A stretch of 40,920 nt of DNA, taken from CAZEHS01 sp964649745. GTDB lineage: Bacteria > Bacillota > Clostridia > Peptostreptococcales > Acidaminobacteraceae. The notes beneath the pieces are model-generated. The model was not told the origin of the DNA, did not search any database, and was given only the letters and a program-made list of their open reading frames with translations. Position numbers and translations under genes: made by a program. Positions 32,589 to 40,870 of the stretch are shown here, piece by piece (position 1 is the first letter of the stretch; every line of letters starts with the position of its first letter). The stretch is from NCBI GenBank assembly GCA_964649745.1, contig CAZYQI010000029.1, positions 1 through 40,920 of the forward strand, in the 5' to 3' direction.

Positions 32589-33583
32589 GCAGTCCGACCT
32601 CCGTTCTGCTGTTTCTTGCGGGCTATCATATCAACAAATGCCTCCAGCCTTGTTTGCAGATGGCTTTCCCCTGTATGCTCATCGATGCGAAGGGTCATCA
32701 TCGGCTTATGACGTTCCTCACTGTCCAGTTCAAGAAACTTTCCGATGATAGAATCCGGCCCGCATCCAAAGGCCGTTACATGAATCATCCCATCGATATC
32801 GTCGCAGTCCAGGAAGGTTTCGCCGGCGCCGGCCAGCTTGTCACTGAAGGTCCAGTACAGGTTTTTAACCTGATCTCTTCGATGGGCAAGCAAGGCCTTC
32901 TCGTCAAGCATCTCGAAGGTAACCACCTTCACACCCATGGCCCGGAGCTTCGTCAGTATGTCCAGACTGGCAAACGGGTCATAGATGTTGTATACATACC
33001 CCAAGACCCCAAGTGTCACCCGTGTTTCTGCCACATTGGCCGGAGGAAGGATTTCCATCCCGCTGCCGCATAGTTCTTCCGCTTCTTCAACGGTATATCC
33101 GGCCCGGCATATTTCCCTGAATCGCAGCCAATGAGCCGCGGCTTCTTTCAACGCCGACTTCAGCTTCTTAGGCGTAACACCGGGCAATCTGCACAGGGAT
33201 TTATAGCAGGTATAGTCACTTGCGTCTTCACTGCTGCTCTTGATATCGATTGTCAGCATACGTGCCTTGGCCCCTGGCACCGTATAGCCTGCCAGCTCCG
33301 GCAATCCCATGAATTTGGGACAGAACCAGTAATCCTTTTCTATAGAGATGAATCGCGGAATAAAGATCAGGTCAACGTCCTTTTCCATAAGGTCGATGAC
33401 ATGACCGTTAAATATCTTGATGGGGACGCAGATTTCTCCCACTGTCACCTTAATTCCTTTTTCTATCTGGTTCTTATGGGTGCTGTCCGACAAAACAACC
33501 TCATAGCCCAGTAATTCAAACATTTTTTTCCAAAGCGGCCCGTAATAATGGTAGAGCAAGGCTTTTGGTATCCCTATTCTCAC
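32585..33583 (-). CDS. DUF2229-type CoA enzyme activase-related protein, first subunit
   Basis: A 332-aa protein starting at GTG 33583 (AGGAAGG nine bases upstream). RIGIPKALLYHYYGPLWKKM, the segment VTVGEICVPIKIFNGHVIDL and FIPRFISIEKDYWFCPKFMG are the DUF2229 signatures, also found as one part of very large fused activase proteins of clostridia. The C-terminal half repeats the superfamily pattern seen in the next gene (MIHVTAFGCGPDSII, TLRIDEHTGESHLQTRLEAF), so both subunits share ancestry. Conserved Cys suggest a cluster. First gene of the operon behind a clear promoter at 33689. Confidence 0.87.
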   Translation of the reverse strand: MRIGIPKALLYHYYGPLWKKMFELLGYEVVLSDSTHKNQIEKGIKVTVGEICVPIKIFNGHVIDLMEKDVDLIFIPRFISIEKDYWFCPKFMGLPELAGYTVPGAKARMLTIDIKSSSEDASDYTCYKSLCRLPGVTPKKLKSALKEAAAHWLRFREICRAGYTVEEAEELCGSGMEILPPANVAETRVTLGVLGYVYNIYDPFASLDILTKLRAMGVKVVTFEMLDEKALLAHRRDQVKNLYWTFSDKLAGAGETFLDCDDIDGMIHVTAFGCGPDSIIGKFLELDSEERHKPMMTLRIDEHTGESHLQTRLEAFVDMIARKKQQNGGRTA

Positions 33584-33688
33584 AAAGCAACACCTTCCTG
33601 TCATGGGCAGCAGTTTGTCTTACTTTCCAAAACGCATATCTATAAGATGTGAAGCCTCATAATCCGTACGTCCGTTGTATACAATCCA

Positions 33689-33716
33689 ATTATAACAACC
33701 GAGCACTCAGCGTCAA
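33689..33716 (-). promoter_or_regulatory. Sigma-A type promoter of the activase operon
   Basis: Leftward TTGACG (33711-33716) and a perfect TATAAT (33689-33694) are 16 bp apart, about 105 bp before the first start codon of the operon. Confidence 0.75.
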
Positions 33717-33818
33717 TCAACACAAACATCGAATTTGTTGATTAAACGAACAGGTGCTTGCCCTTGTTGAACATCTTAAAAATTTTCCTGCTTCAAAAAA
33801 TAGTTGAATCTCTTCTAT

Positions 33819-34934
33819 TTATCTGGACGGCAGCCCTATATCCAGATCTTTCTGAACCGTCGTGCAGATGGTTCCAATTTCTTTCGCCATCAAGAGAAAA
33901 ATCCCCAGCATAAACAGACTGATTAAAAACAGAAAGTGACCTATCTCCGGCACGAAAAAGCTCAGTTCACCGCCTTTATAACCCATTCCTCTTAAAAATC
34001 TAAAGTGCAGGGATAAAGGAAGTAATTCATTCACCCACTGCATTGGCTCAGGAAGCATGGCATAGGGAATTTGCACTCCGCTAAGCAAGAACGACGGCAG
34101 CGTAATAAACAAAACCCTATTCGCAGCTTTTGTCTCTGTGGGCGCGGACCACCCAATCAGCATGGCCATCAGACTAGTGCTTAACATATACAGGAACAAG
34201 GGTACTGATAATTGAATCCAATTGGCCTCAAACCGCAGTCCCCCCACCTGCTTGAGCACACCCACTACTAAATAGAAGGCAATACAGGCGGTGAAAGTAT
34301 AAGGCAGCGTCCGAAGAATTATTCCAACGGGGTGCACCAAGGCATTTTCAAGATCTCCATTTTCACGGAGGCGTGGTACAATCTTCATTGTGCTGAGCCC
34401 CAGGAAAACCAGCAGGGAAACATTCACAAACAACATTACCATATTCATGAGGGGGAGATTAGTGGGGTTGTAGAGCGGCCTGACTTCCAGCACCAGTGCA
34501 GCAGAATTCCTCCCGACATTTTCGGTGCCGATCACCTCGCTGAGGCCATTTCGAAGAACGTTGGTACCAGCCGGTAAAGTCATATCCAGATTCAGTCCCA
34601 GATTAATGGATTTACCCTGTATCCAAGCCGCTTCCAGGCCACTTGGGAGATAGAGCACTCCAGAGTATGCTTCATTATAAAGCAGCATATCGGAATCCAG
34701 AGTGTTATCATAGACATCACAAACCTGCACGTATTGGGATTCCTCAATTTTTCCAATCAACAATCGGCTGAAGGTGCTGTGATCAAGGTCTATAACTGCC
34801 AAAGGCACCTCATAAAGAGCTCCATTTTGAAAGAGATACCCAGAGGCCCCTGCAAAAATCAGAGGGATAATCAGCGCTCCGATAATGAATTTTCCAGAAA
34901 TAAGGTGTAGCCATTCATTAACGGTTGCCTTCAA
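33819..34934 (-). CDS. ABC-2 type transporter permease
   Basis: A 371-aa membrane protein. One helix near the start (IIGALIIPLIFAGASGYLF) is followed by an outer domain of about 130 residues and then five more helices (MNMVMLFVNVSLLVFLGLS and others). This is the layout of YbhR/YhhJ-type exporters (ABC2 membrane family 3). LFITLPSFLLSGVQIPYAMLP and the Pro-rich loop MPEPMQW-like segment are characteristic. It overlaps the adaptor gene by 17 bp, so the two act together. No ATPase gene lies next to it, which is unusual. It probably exports drugs or lipophilic compounds. Confidence 0.88.
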   Translation of the reverse strand: MKATVNEWLHLISGKFIIGALIIPLIFAGASGYLFQNGALYEVPLAVIDLDHSTFSRLLIGKIEESQYVQVCDVYDNTLDSDMLLYNEAYSGVLYLPSGLEAAWIQGKSINLGLNLDMTLPAGTNVLRNGLSEVIGTENVGRNSAALVLEVRPLYNPTNLPLMNMVMLFVNVSLLVFLGLSTMKIVPRLRENGDLENALVHPVGIILRTLPYTFTACIAFYLVVGVLKQVGGLRFEANWIQLSVPLFLYMLSTSLMAMLIGWSAPTETKAANRVLFITLPSFLLSGVQIPYAMLPEPMQWVNELLPLSLHFRFLRGMGYKGGELSFFVPEIGHFLFLISLFMLGIFLLMAKEIGTICTTVQKDLDIGLPSR

Positions 34935-35934
34935 CGGTGCTCACCTCCACGGTCATGCCCGGTAACAACTCCAGCGAAAACGGCACATCAACACGAATCT
35001 GGAACGAGCTGGTATCTGCCTGCCCTTTTTCCCGACTCATCCGCATGCTGGCATATTGGGGTGCAGAACTGATGCTGTGAACGATGCCAGCCACATTTTT
35101 CCGGAGAGAGGGAAGATACCCGGAAACCGTACCAGATGTTTTGAATTGAGATACTTGTGTTTCATCAACATAAAGTGTGTAATATAGGTTGTCGGATTGA
35201 ATCATGACTGCGGTAGCACCCGCTGCAATATTTTCCCCAACCTTGGGAATAACTCGGGTGATTTTACCAGACGCTGGAGCCAACAAGACACAGCGCTGTT
35301 TTTGAAGCATCAACCCTTGCATCTGAATAGCCATGGATTCTTCTTGAGTCTGAAGAAGCTTCACTCCATAGGCATAATTCCGACCATCAGTATCCACCTG
35401 AGCCTGCAGTTTATGCGCCAAGGTTTCCTGTTGAGAAACGGTATTTTGGGCCAAATCCATCTGATTTCTAACAACATCCATTGTCGCAGGAGCAATGGCT
35501 CCTGAATTCAGCAGGGCCTGGGTGCGGTCATAATTGATTTGAACCAGCCCAAGAGCTTTCCGGGCAGCCTCGACTGCGAGAATTTGCCGCTTAAGATCCT
35601 CGGGGCGGGTCACTAGATTCATTGCCTGCTGGATTTTAACCTCCTGCAGTCGGACATCGGTCTGCAATTTTGCAATCTGTAGATCAATATCTGCCTGATC
35701 CAGTATCATGAGAACCTCTCCGGTTTTGACAACCTGGCCCTCAATCGCCTGAATCTCAAGCACGCGGCCTCCAACGCCTTGGAAGGATGCATTCACTGTA
35801 TCCGCGGCGAGTAGACTGTTTTTCTCCAGACCTGCCATAGTGACGGCATCCTTCCCTTGTGTCATTAAGAGGGTTCCTCCAGTAGCCATGGAAAGAATTA
35901 GTAACACTACAGGAATCAGTCTTTTTTTCATCAT
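34918..35934 (-). CDS. HlyD/EmrA-family membrane fusion adaptor
   Basis: A 338-aa protein with a single N-terminal membrane segment (VVLLILSMATGGTLLM), a biotinyl-lipoyl-like half-motif (VNASFQGVGGRVLEIQAIEG), a long coiled-coil hairpin (about 90-190) and the returning half (VLLAPASGKITRVIPKVGE). It links the ABC-2 permease to substrates or the wall. ATG 35934 follows GAGGAG; the frame extends 53 codons upstream, probably by chance. Divergent from the TetR gene at 36214, which is the likely regulator. Confidence 0.9.
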   Translation of the reverse strand: MMKKRLIPVVLLILSMATGGTLLMTQGKDAVTMAGLEKNSLLAADTVNASFQGVGGRVLEIQAIEGQVVKTGEVLMILDQADIDLQIAKLQTDVRLQEVKIQQAMNLVTRPEDLKRQILAVEAARKALGLVQINYDRTQALLNSGAIAPATMDVVRNQMDLAQNTVSQQETLAHKLQAQVDTDGRNYAYGVKLLQTQEESMAIQMQGLMLQKQRCVLLAPASGKITRVIPKVGENIAAGATAVMIQSDNLYYTLYVDETQVSQFKTSGTVSGYLPSLRKNVAGIVHSISSAPQYASMRMSREKGQADTSSFQIRVDVPFSLELLPGMTVEVSTVEGNR

Positions 35935-36213
35935 GTTTTCTCCTCGTCTTAATAATCCGATATTGGGTTCTGTTTTTAACGTCCATGGAAATTGTTCTTC
36001 TATTCTGAACGAGTACCCGCTTAACCCGCCCATGCCTTCCCAGTCATATCCGAGGTAGCGGGTACTCGTATTCAGCTTTGCTTCGGCAACCATCCCAGGA
36101 TTGAAAACGACACCGTGTTGATTTATAGTGATAATACCACAGCCATTTTAAAAACGAATGAACACCAAAATTCGAACTGTTGATTTCATCAAAATAAAAT
36201 CATGGAGGTTCCC

Positions 36214-36816
36214 ATGGTCCAAAACAAAGATACCGGAAAGATTGCTAAGACACGGAATAAGATTTCTAAAGCATTTCTGCCTCTTTATGCAGAACGCCCA
36301 TTACAACAAATCAGCATTAAAGCGCTGACAACCGCAGCAGGAATCAATCGCGGTACGTTCTATCTCCACTATCAAGATTTGAACGAACTGGTCACTGCTA
36401 TTGAAAATGAACAGATAGAAGCGCTGGCTTACCTGTCACGGAATGCAGACACCCTTCGCTATCCTCCTACCGGAACCGATGAATTAGCACAGTTTTTCCT
36501 GCCGATTGTCCGCTATATCCAGTCTCAAGAGGATTTGTTCAGAGTTCTGTTAAGCGCTCACGCCCGTCCTAATTTCCGGGAAGCAGTTTATCAATTGGTC
36601 AAGCGCAACCTGATCCGGCGATTCCAATCCGTACTTTCTACCGCCGGAGGAAAAGAACTGGCCAAAAAAGAGTGCATTGTAGAGTATATCCTTTCAGCCA
36701 ACATTAATGTCATTGCTTATTGGGTACAATCGGGGATTACGATCACACCCGAAGAATTGACAGATCTTCTCAGCAACATTTCCATAAAAGGGCCGTTTCA
36801 GGCCATTGGCATTTAG
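36214..36816 (+). CDS. TetR/AcrR family transcriptional regulator
   Basis: A 200-aa protein. The N-terminal helix-turn-helix is clear: RNKISKAFLPLYAERPLQQISI, then LTTAAGINRGTFYLHYQDLNEL. The remaining 140 residues form a helical ligand domain. ATG 36214 has GGAGG five bases upstream. The gene is divergent from the HlyD-ABC-2 pair (280 bp between starts), the usual setting for local repression of an efflux operon. TTGATTTCATCAA at 36180, within the gap, is a possible operator half; unproven. Close to the YcbC/DhaS-type C-terminal group by length only. Confidence 0.9.
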   Translation: MVQNKDTGKIAKTRNKISKAFLPLYAERPLQQISIKALTTAAGINRGTFYLHYQDLNELVTAIENEQIEALAYLSRNADTLRYPPTGTDELAQFFLPIVRYIQSQEDLFRVLLSAHARPNFREAVYQLVKRNLIRRFQSVLSTAGGKELAKKECIVEYILSANINVIAYWVQSGITITPEELTDLLSNISIKGPFQAIGI

Positions 36817-36833
36817 TTAAAAAAGGAGATCTC

Positions 36834-36892
36834 CAAACAAGATACCCAAACCTACACAAGATCTGATTGTGAAGGTTTGGGTATCTTGTTTG
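36834..36892. terminator. Long hairpin downstream of the TetR gene
   Basis: The 20-bp arms 36834-36853 and 36873-36892 are perfect complements, and the 19-base loop can pair further (CACAA with TTGTG). A palindrome GGAGATCTCC abuts it at 36825-36834. There is no T-run, so a role in ending transcription is only probable. Confidence 0.6.
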
Positions 36893-37344
36893 AAAGTATG
36901 GATTTCTCGTTTCCCTCGGAATAAAAGACATTGTCTTGATTCACAGCTTTTTTAACTGAGCACCGAATCAGGCAATCATTCGAGCGTACATTCAGTAAAT
37001 GAAGAGCCTTGTGAATCTCTTCCTGAGAGGGCTTGCATTCTGAAAAAATAGCGCTGGGGGCGGTTTGGTCTAAACCAAACCGCCCCCAGTGCGCCCCCCT
37101 CCCTATTTCCGGCTAAAATATCCCCCATGACAACAAGACCTGATCTGTTGGCGAGTAGCATAGGTTCACGCTCCTAATTGAAGATATACCAACAGATTCA
37201 ACACAACTTTTCAAAATCCATTTTTAATAATATGGTAATTTAATTGTTTTTATTGACATGCAGATGCCGGGTATTAAAAAGGGATTCAACTGTTTTTACT
37301 ATTTACGTTCAGTGAACGCGTGCATTTGTACCGTCCTTCTGAAT
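36893..37344. other. Gap without a supported gene
   Basis: This stretch of 452 bp carries no clear gene. It holds a strong leftward terminator at 37041-37092. A leftward frame of 61 codons from 37161 has a fair ribosome binding site (AGGAG) but runs straight through that terminator, so a leader peptide or chance frame is likelier than a protein gene. Confidence 0.5.
37041..37092 (-). terminator. Very strong leftward intrinsic terminator
   Basis: The arms 37051-37069 and 37074-37092 pair over 19 bp (one G-T pair) around CTAA, and the leftward transcript continues TATTTTTTC. It could end the M24 peptidase transcript, though its stop codon is 250 bp away. Confidence 0.85.
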
Positions 37345-38421
37345 CTAGCCGATTACCTTCAACTCTTTCGAAACCTTATTCAAAACCTCGCAGCCTTCCT
37401 CTGTTACCATGACCAGATCTTCGATCCGCACACCGAGATTACCACCCAGATAGATCCCCGGCTCGATGGAGAAAATCATCCCAGGCTTCAGAATCTCCTC
37501 GTTGATACTTGAAACATCGCCGTAATCATGGACCTCCAGGCCAATGGAATGCCCTGTCCGATGAGTGAAGTACTGTCCGTATCCCGCCTCTTCAATTACG
37601 CTGCGGGCCGCATGATCGATATCGCAAAAGCGTACCCCTGGTTTGACTGCCGCTATGGCAGCAAGATTCGCTTTGAGCACCAGGTCATATACCTTTCTGC
37701 CTTCCTCCGAAACCGATTTATAAAACACGGTCCGGGTCATATCCGAGCAGTATTTCTCATACATGCATCCGATATCCATGATAACGGTGTCTCCAGATTT
37801 TACAGTGTTTTCGTTGCATGTATGATGAGGATTTGCACAGTTGGCCCCAAAACAAATGATAGGATCAAAGGAAAATCCTGTTCCCATTTCTTTGTAGATA
37901 CCCTGCAGCTCAGCAATCATTTCTGTTTCCGACTTGTTTTCGGCTACCCGTTTCTCAAGTAATCCCATGGCCTTATCATTCAGCCGTGACGCCTCCCGCA
38001 TCTTCTCCTGTTCCGATGCATCTTTCATCATGCGCACACCGTCAATGGCCATGGAGCCATTTTGATAAACAGCATCGGGGATCCTGCCTTGAAGCTTTAG
38101 AAGGAACCGTGCCGGCCACGCCTTGTCGATTCCGATCACACGGCCGTTATTTTGAGGGATGTAGGAGGAAAGAATTTCCGACGGGTCCTCTGTGTCACTG
38201 TACCATACCATTTCCACACCTTCCGGTGCGTTTACCGGGAACAATCTGTTTACAAAAAGAAGCATTCTGTCTTGTTCCAGCACCAGGGCAAACATACGCT
38301 CTCCCGGATGAATCATCAGACCTGTGAGATAATAAATTGATACCGGATCACTGATTATAAGGGTTTCATAGTTTGACAACCCCATCTGCTGTCTTACTTT
38401 CTCCAGTCTTCCTGCACTCAT
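37345..38421 (-). CDS. M24 family metallopeptidase (aminopeptidase P / Xaa-Pro dipeptidase type)
   Basis: A 358-aa cytoplasmic enzyme. An N-terminal creatinase-like domain (1-125) is followed by the pita-bread catalytic domain with all five metal ligands: MDIGC (Asp), SDMTR (Asp), HRTGHSIGLEVHD (His), FSIEPGIY (Glu) and VRIEDLVMV (Glu). It trims N-terminal residues before proline, with two Mn or Co ions. ATG 38421 follows GGAGG. Stands alone in the window. Confidence 0.93.
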   Translation of the reverse strand: MSAGRLEKVRQQMGLSNYETLIISDPVSIYYLTGLMIHPGERMFALVLEQDRMLLFVNRLFPVNAPEGVEMVWYSDTEDPSEILSSYIPQNNGRVIGIDKAWPARFLLKLQGRIPDAVYQNGSMAIDGVRMMKDASEQEKMREASRLNDKAMGLLEKRVAENKSETEMIAELQGIYKEMGTGFSFDPIICFGANCANPHHTCNENTVKSGDTVIMDIGCMYEKYCSDMTRTVFYKSVSEEGRKVYDLVLKANLAAIAAVKPGVRFCDIDHAARSVIEEAGYGQYFTHRTGHSIGLEVHDYGDVSSINEEILKPGMIFSIEPGIYLGGNLGVRIEDLVMVTEEGCEVLNKVSKELKVIG

Positions 38422-38573
38422 TGCGTACCTCCATAGGTATTTTATGATTGATGCGTGTCAAGTCACTCTACATTTTGATTATATCGAATTTTATTATCCA
38501 TTTGAAGTTTAAATTACAGTACGGATGAAATCACCCTCTTCAACAGATACCCAACTTCCATTCGCCATGAAAG

Positions 38574-38611
38574 AAAAGAGAGCACGCCCGAACTCGCATG
38601 CTCTCTTTCAG
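38574..38611 (-). terminator. Terminator of the DHH phosphoesterase gene
   Basis: Leftward the stem AAAGAGAGCA / TGCTCTCTTT with a 14-base loop runs into TTCTTTC. It begins 17 bp after the stop at 38628 and has a nearly identical arm to the terminator at 16841. Confidence 0.85.
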
Positions 38612-38627
38612 TTCAGATATGGAAGGG

Positions 38628-39536
38628 TTATTTCTTCAGTGCCTCGGTAATTTCAGCAATAGCTGCATCCGCCTGATCATATGGAACCTGGCAGGTTCCC
38701 ACCATCCGGTGACCGCCGCCGCCGTATTTCAGCATCAGTTCACCGATGTCCACCGCGCAGGTTCGGTTAAGAATACTGTAACCACATGCAACAGAAACAT
38801 TCTGCTTCATTTTGCCGTCAACAATCCAAACTGACACGTTTTGTTCCGGATACAGGCTGTATATCATAAACCGGTTGCCGGTATAGATGGGCGACACGTT
38901 TCGAAGATCTGTCAGGATCACATTGCCGTCAATAACCGTATGCTTACCAACCATTTCAATAAAATGACGAGCCTGATCGTTGTATAAGTCTACCCGCTCC
39001 TTTACATCTTCAAGCCCCAAAATTTCTTCAATTCGCATATTCCGGCAATGATTGATCAACTGTTCCATCAGCTGATAGTTGCTGATCCTGAAATCCCGGA
39101 ATCGTCCCAGCCCGGTTCGGGGGTCGGAGATAAAACCGAGAAGCACCCACCCTTGAGGGTTAAGGATTTCTTCCCGTGTAAGATTCCCTGAGTCCACTTT
39201 ATCGACTGCTTCAATCATATCATTATAATGTGTAAACCGCTGAACGCCACCATAATACTCATAAATGATTCTGGCAGCGGATGGAGCCAGCCTACTTTCG
39301 CCTTTGACACCCGGAGTCCATCCTGAACGGTTCTCCTCCGAGGAATGATGGTCAAACCACATGCCACAACCTGGAACAAACGGTACATTGGCAAGAACGT
39401 CATTTTCAGTAGGCTCAAAAAGGCCATCCTGAAGATCTTTTGGATGAACAAAAACCCACGAATCGATTACTCCCGCTTCCTTAAGAAGCATCCCGCAAAT
39501 CAAGCCGTCAAAATCAGAACGCGTCACCAAGCGCAT
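38628..39536 (-). CDS. DHH/DHHA1 family phosphoesterase, exopolyphosphatase-like
   Basis: A 302-aa protein. The first motif TRSDFDGLICG (residues 5-15) and DHH box WFDHHSS (60-66) bind two metals, usually Mn. The C-terminal DHHA1 part ends in KYGGGGHRMVGTCQV, the substrate-binding glycine loop. Relatives split polyphosphate, short RNA or cyclic dinucleotides; the sequence does not decide. The usual AD-H/D motif between the two parts reads AVDKVDSG. ATG 39536 follows AGGGGG. Co-directional with the CDF gene, 57 bp behind it, so probably one transcript. Confidence 0.88.
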   Translation of the reverse strand: MRLVTRSDFDGLICGMLLKEAGVIDSWVFVHPKDLQDGLFEPTENDVLANVPFVPGCGMWFDHHSSEENRSGWTPGVKGESRLAPSAARIIYEYYGGVQRFTHYNDMIEAVDKVDSGNLTREEILNPQGWVLLGFISDPRTGLGRFRDFRISNYQLMEQLINHCRNMRIEEILGLEDVKERVDLYNDQARHFIEMVGKHTVIDGNVILTDLRNVSPIYTGNRFMIYSLYPEQNVSVWIVDGKMKQNVSVACGYSILNRTCAVDIGELMLKYGGGGHRMVGTCQVPYDQADAAIAEITEALKK

Positions 39537-39593
39537 CTGGCATATCCCCCTTATGTTTATTTAAAACTAGATAACTCACCTTTTACGAAACTT

Positions 39594-40796
39594 TCATCCT
39601 TGCTTATGCCCTTCGTTGGCTGCGTGGAGCATGGCAAATTCTCTGTCTGCCTGAATATGAACCTGACAATCTCCGCTAAGGGCCATAACCCTTTCGGTCA
39701 GCTGGTCTGTCAACAGATTAGCTTCCATGTCCAGCCCTGATGGGATGACGATATCAAAGAAAATCATCTTTAATCCATTTCTATGTACGATCCGGAAATC
39801 ATGGAAACCCAGTCCGGTATCCATAGACTTCACCACCTCCTCCACAGAGGCTTTCAAGGCCATGGTCTCCTCGTTTTCAGTGTCAACGGGATCCATGTGA
39901 ATCACAAGATCAATTCCCATATCCCGGGCCATTTCCTTTTCCATGAAGTCGATCAGCTCGTGAGCACCGATCATTCCCATGGACACCGGAACTTCAACAT
40001 GCAGGGATACTACCGTACGCCCGTGACCATAATTATGAACCACAATATCATGATGGCCCAAAACGCCATCATAAGAATCCACCTTCGCTTTCAGTGCATC
40101 AAGAAATTCCTCATCCGGGGCTTCCCCTAAAAGAGGGCTCAGGGTATCCATCACCAAATTCCAGCCGTTCCAGATAATCAGAAGCGCTACTGCCAGACCG
40201 ATGAATCCATCGAAGGCGAAGGGGATATAGGGCCCTGCAATCAGGGACGCCACAACGATGCCCGTCGTGGCCACATCCCCCAGGCTGTCCATGGATGTGG
40301 CTTCCATCACCTTGCTGTTGATGGATTTACCCACCGTGCGGTAAAAAACAGCCAGCCATGCCTTAACGGCGACGGTCGTTATCAGGATGAGCACAGTAAG
40401 TGTGTCGTAGGAAAGGGGCACCGGATTCATTATACGTTCTGCGGAACTACGGACAAATTGGATCCCCACCACGATAACCAGTATGGAAACCCCCAGGGCT
40501 GCAATATGTTCACTTCGTCCATGTCCGAAGGGGTGCTCCTTATCGGCCGGCTTGCCGGAGGTCCAGAATCCCACCAAGGTCATGATGGAGGAGGCGCAAT
40601 CTGTAAGGTTATTAAACGCATCTGCCATGACAGCGATACTGTTGGTCAAAAACCCAATAAACAGTTTGACTGAAAACAGAACAAGATTGGCACAGATACC
40701 CGTTATTCCGGCAAGATAACCATACCCCCGGCGTACCATAGGATTCCCGACATCTTTATAATTGGGGACAAACATACGAATCATTATTTGGGTCAT
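39594..40796 (-). CDS. Cation diffusion facilitator (CDF) metal transporter with two C-terminal domains
   Basis: A 400-aa protein with six membrane helices, starting at ATG 40796 (GAGGAG six bases ahead). The metal site reads ADAFNNLTD in helix 2 and SMDSLGD in helix 5; an N/D-x-x-x-D plus D-x-x-x-D set fits the Mn/Fe-type rather than the His-containing Zn-type CDFs (inference). After the membrane part come two similar cytoplasmic beta-alpha-beta-alpha domains (LGHHDIVVHNYGHGR... and LGFHDFRIVHRNGLK...), while most CDFs have one. It likely exports metal with protons. Followed by the DHH gene, whose enzyme may need Mn. Confidence 0.9.
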   Translation of the reverse strand: MTQIMIRMFVPNYKDVGNPMVRRGYGYLAGITGICANLVLFSVKLFIGFLTNSIAVMADAFNNLTDCASSIMTLVGFWTSGKPADKEHPFGHGRSEHIAALGVSILVIVVGIQFVRSSAERIMNPVPLSYDTLTVLILITTVAVKAWLAVFYRTVGKSINSKVMEATSMDSLGDVATTGIVVASLIAGPYIPFAFDGFIGLAVALLIIWNGWNLVMDTLSPLLGEAPDEEFLDALKAKVDSYDGVLGHHDIVVHNYGHGRTVVSLHVEVPVSMGMIGAHELIDFMEKEMARDMGIDLVIHMDPVDTENEETMALKASVEEVVKSMDTGLGFHDFRIVHRNGLKMIFFDIVIPSGLDMEANLLTDQLTERVMALSGDCQVHIQADREFAMLHAANEGHKQG

Positions 40797-40870
40797 TCGA
40801 TTCTCCTCAAAATTCTTTAAATCCATTATACCCGACTTTTCCTCCGGCAAGCAAAGAAAGCTTTGTAAAT

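Noticed and set aside
35935..36093. 53-codon in-frame extension before the HlyD-type gene
   Set aside because: A good ribosome binding site and signal-anchor directly at 35934 mark the true start; the extension has no supporting start site.
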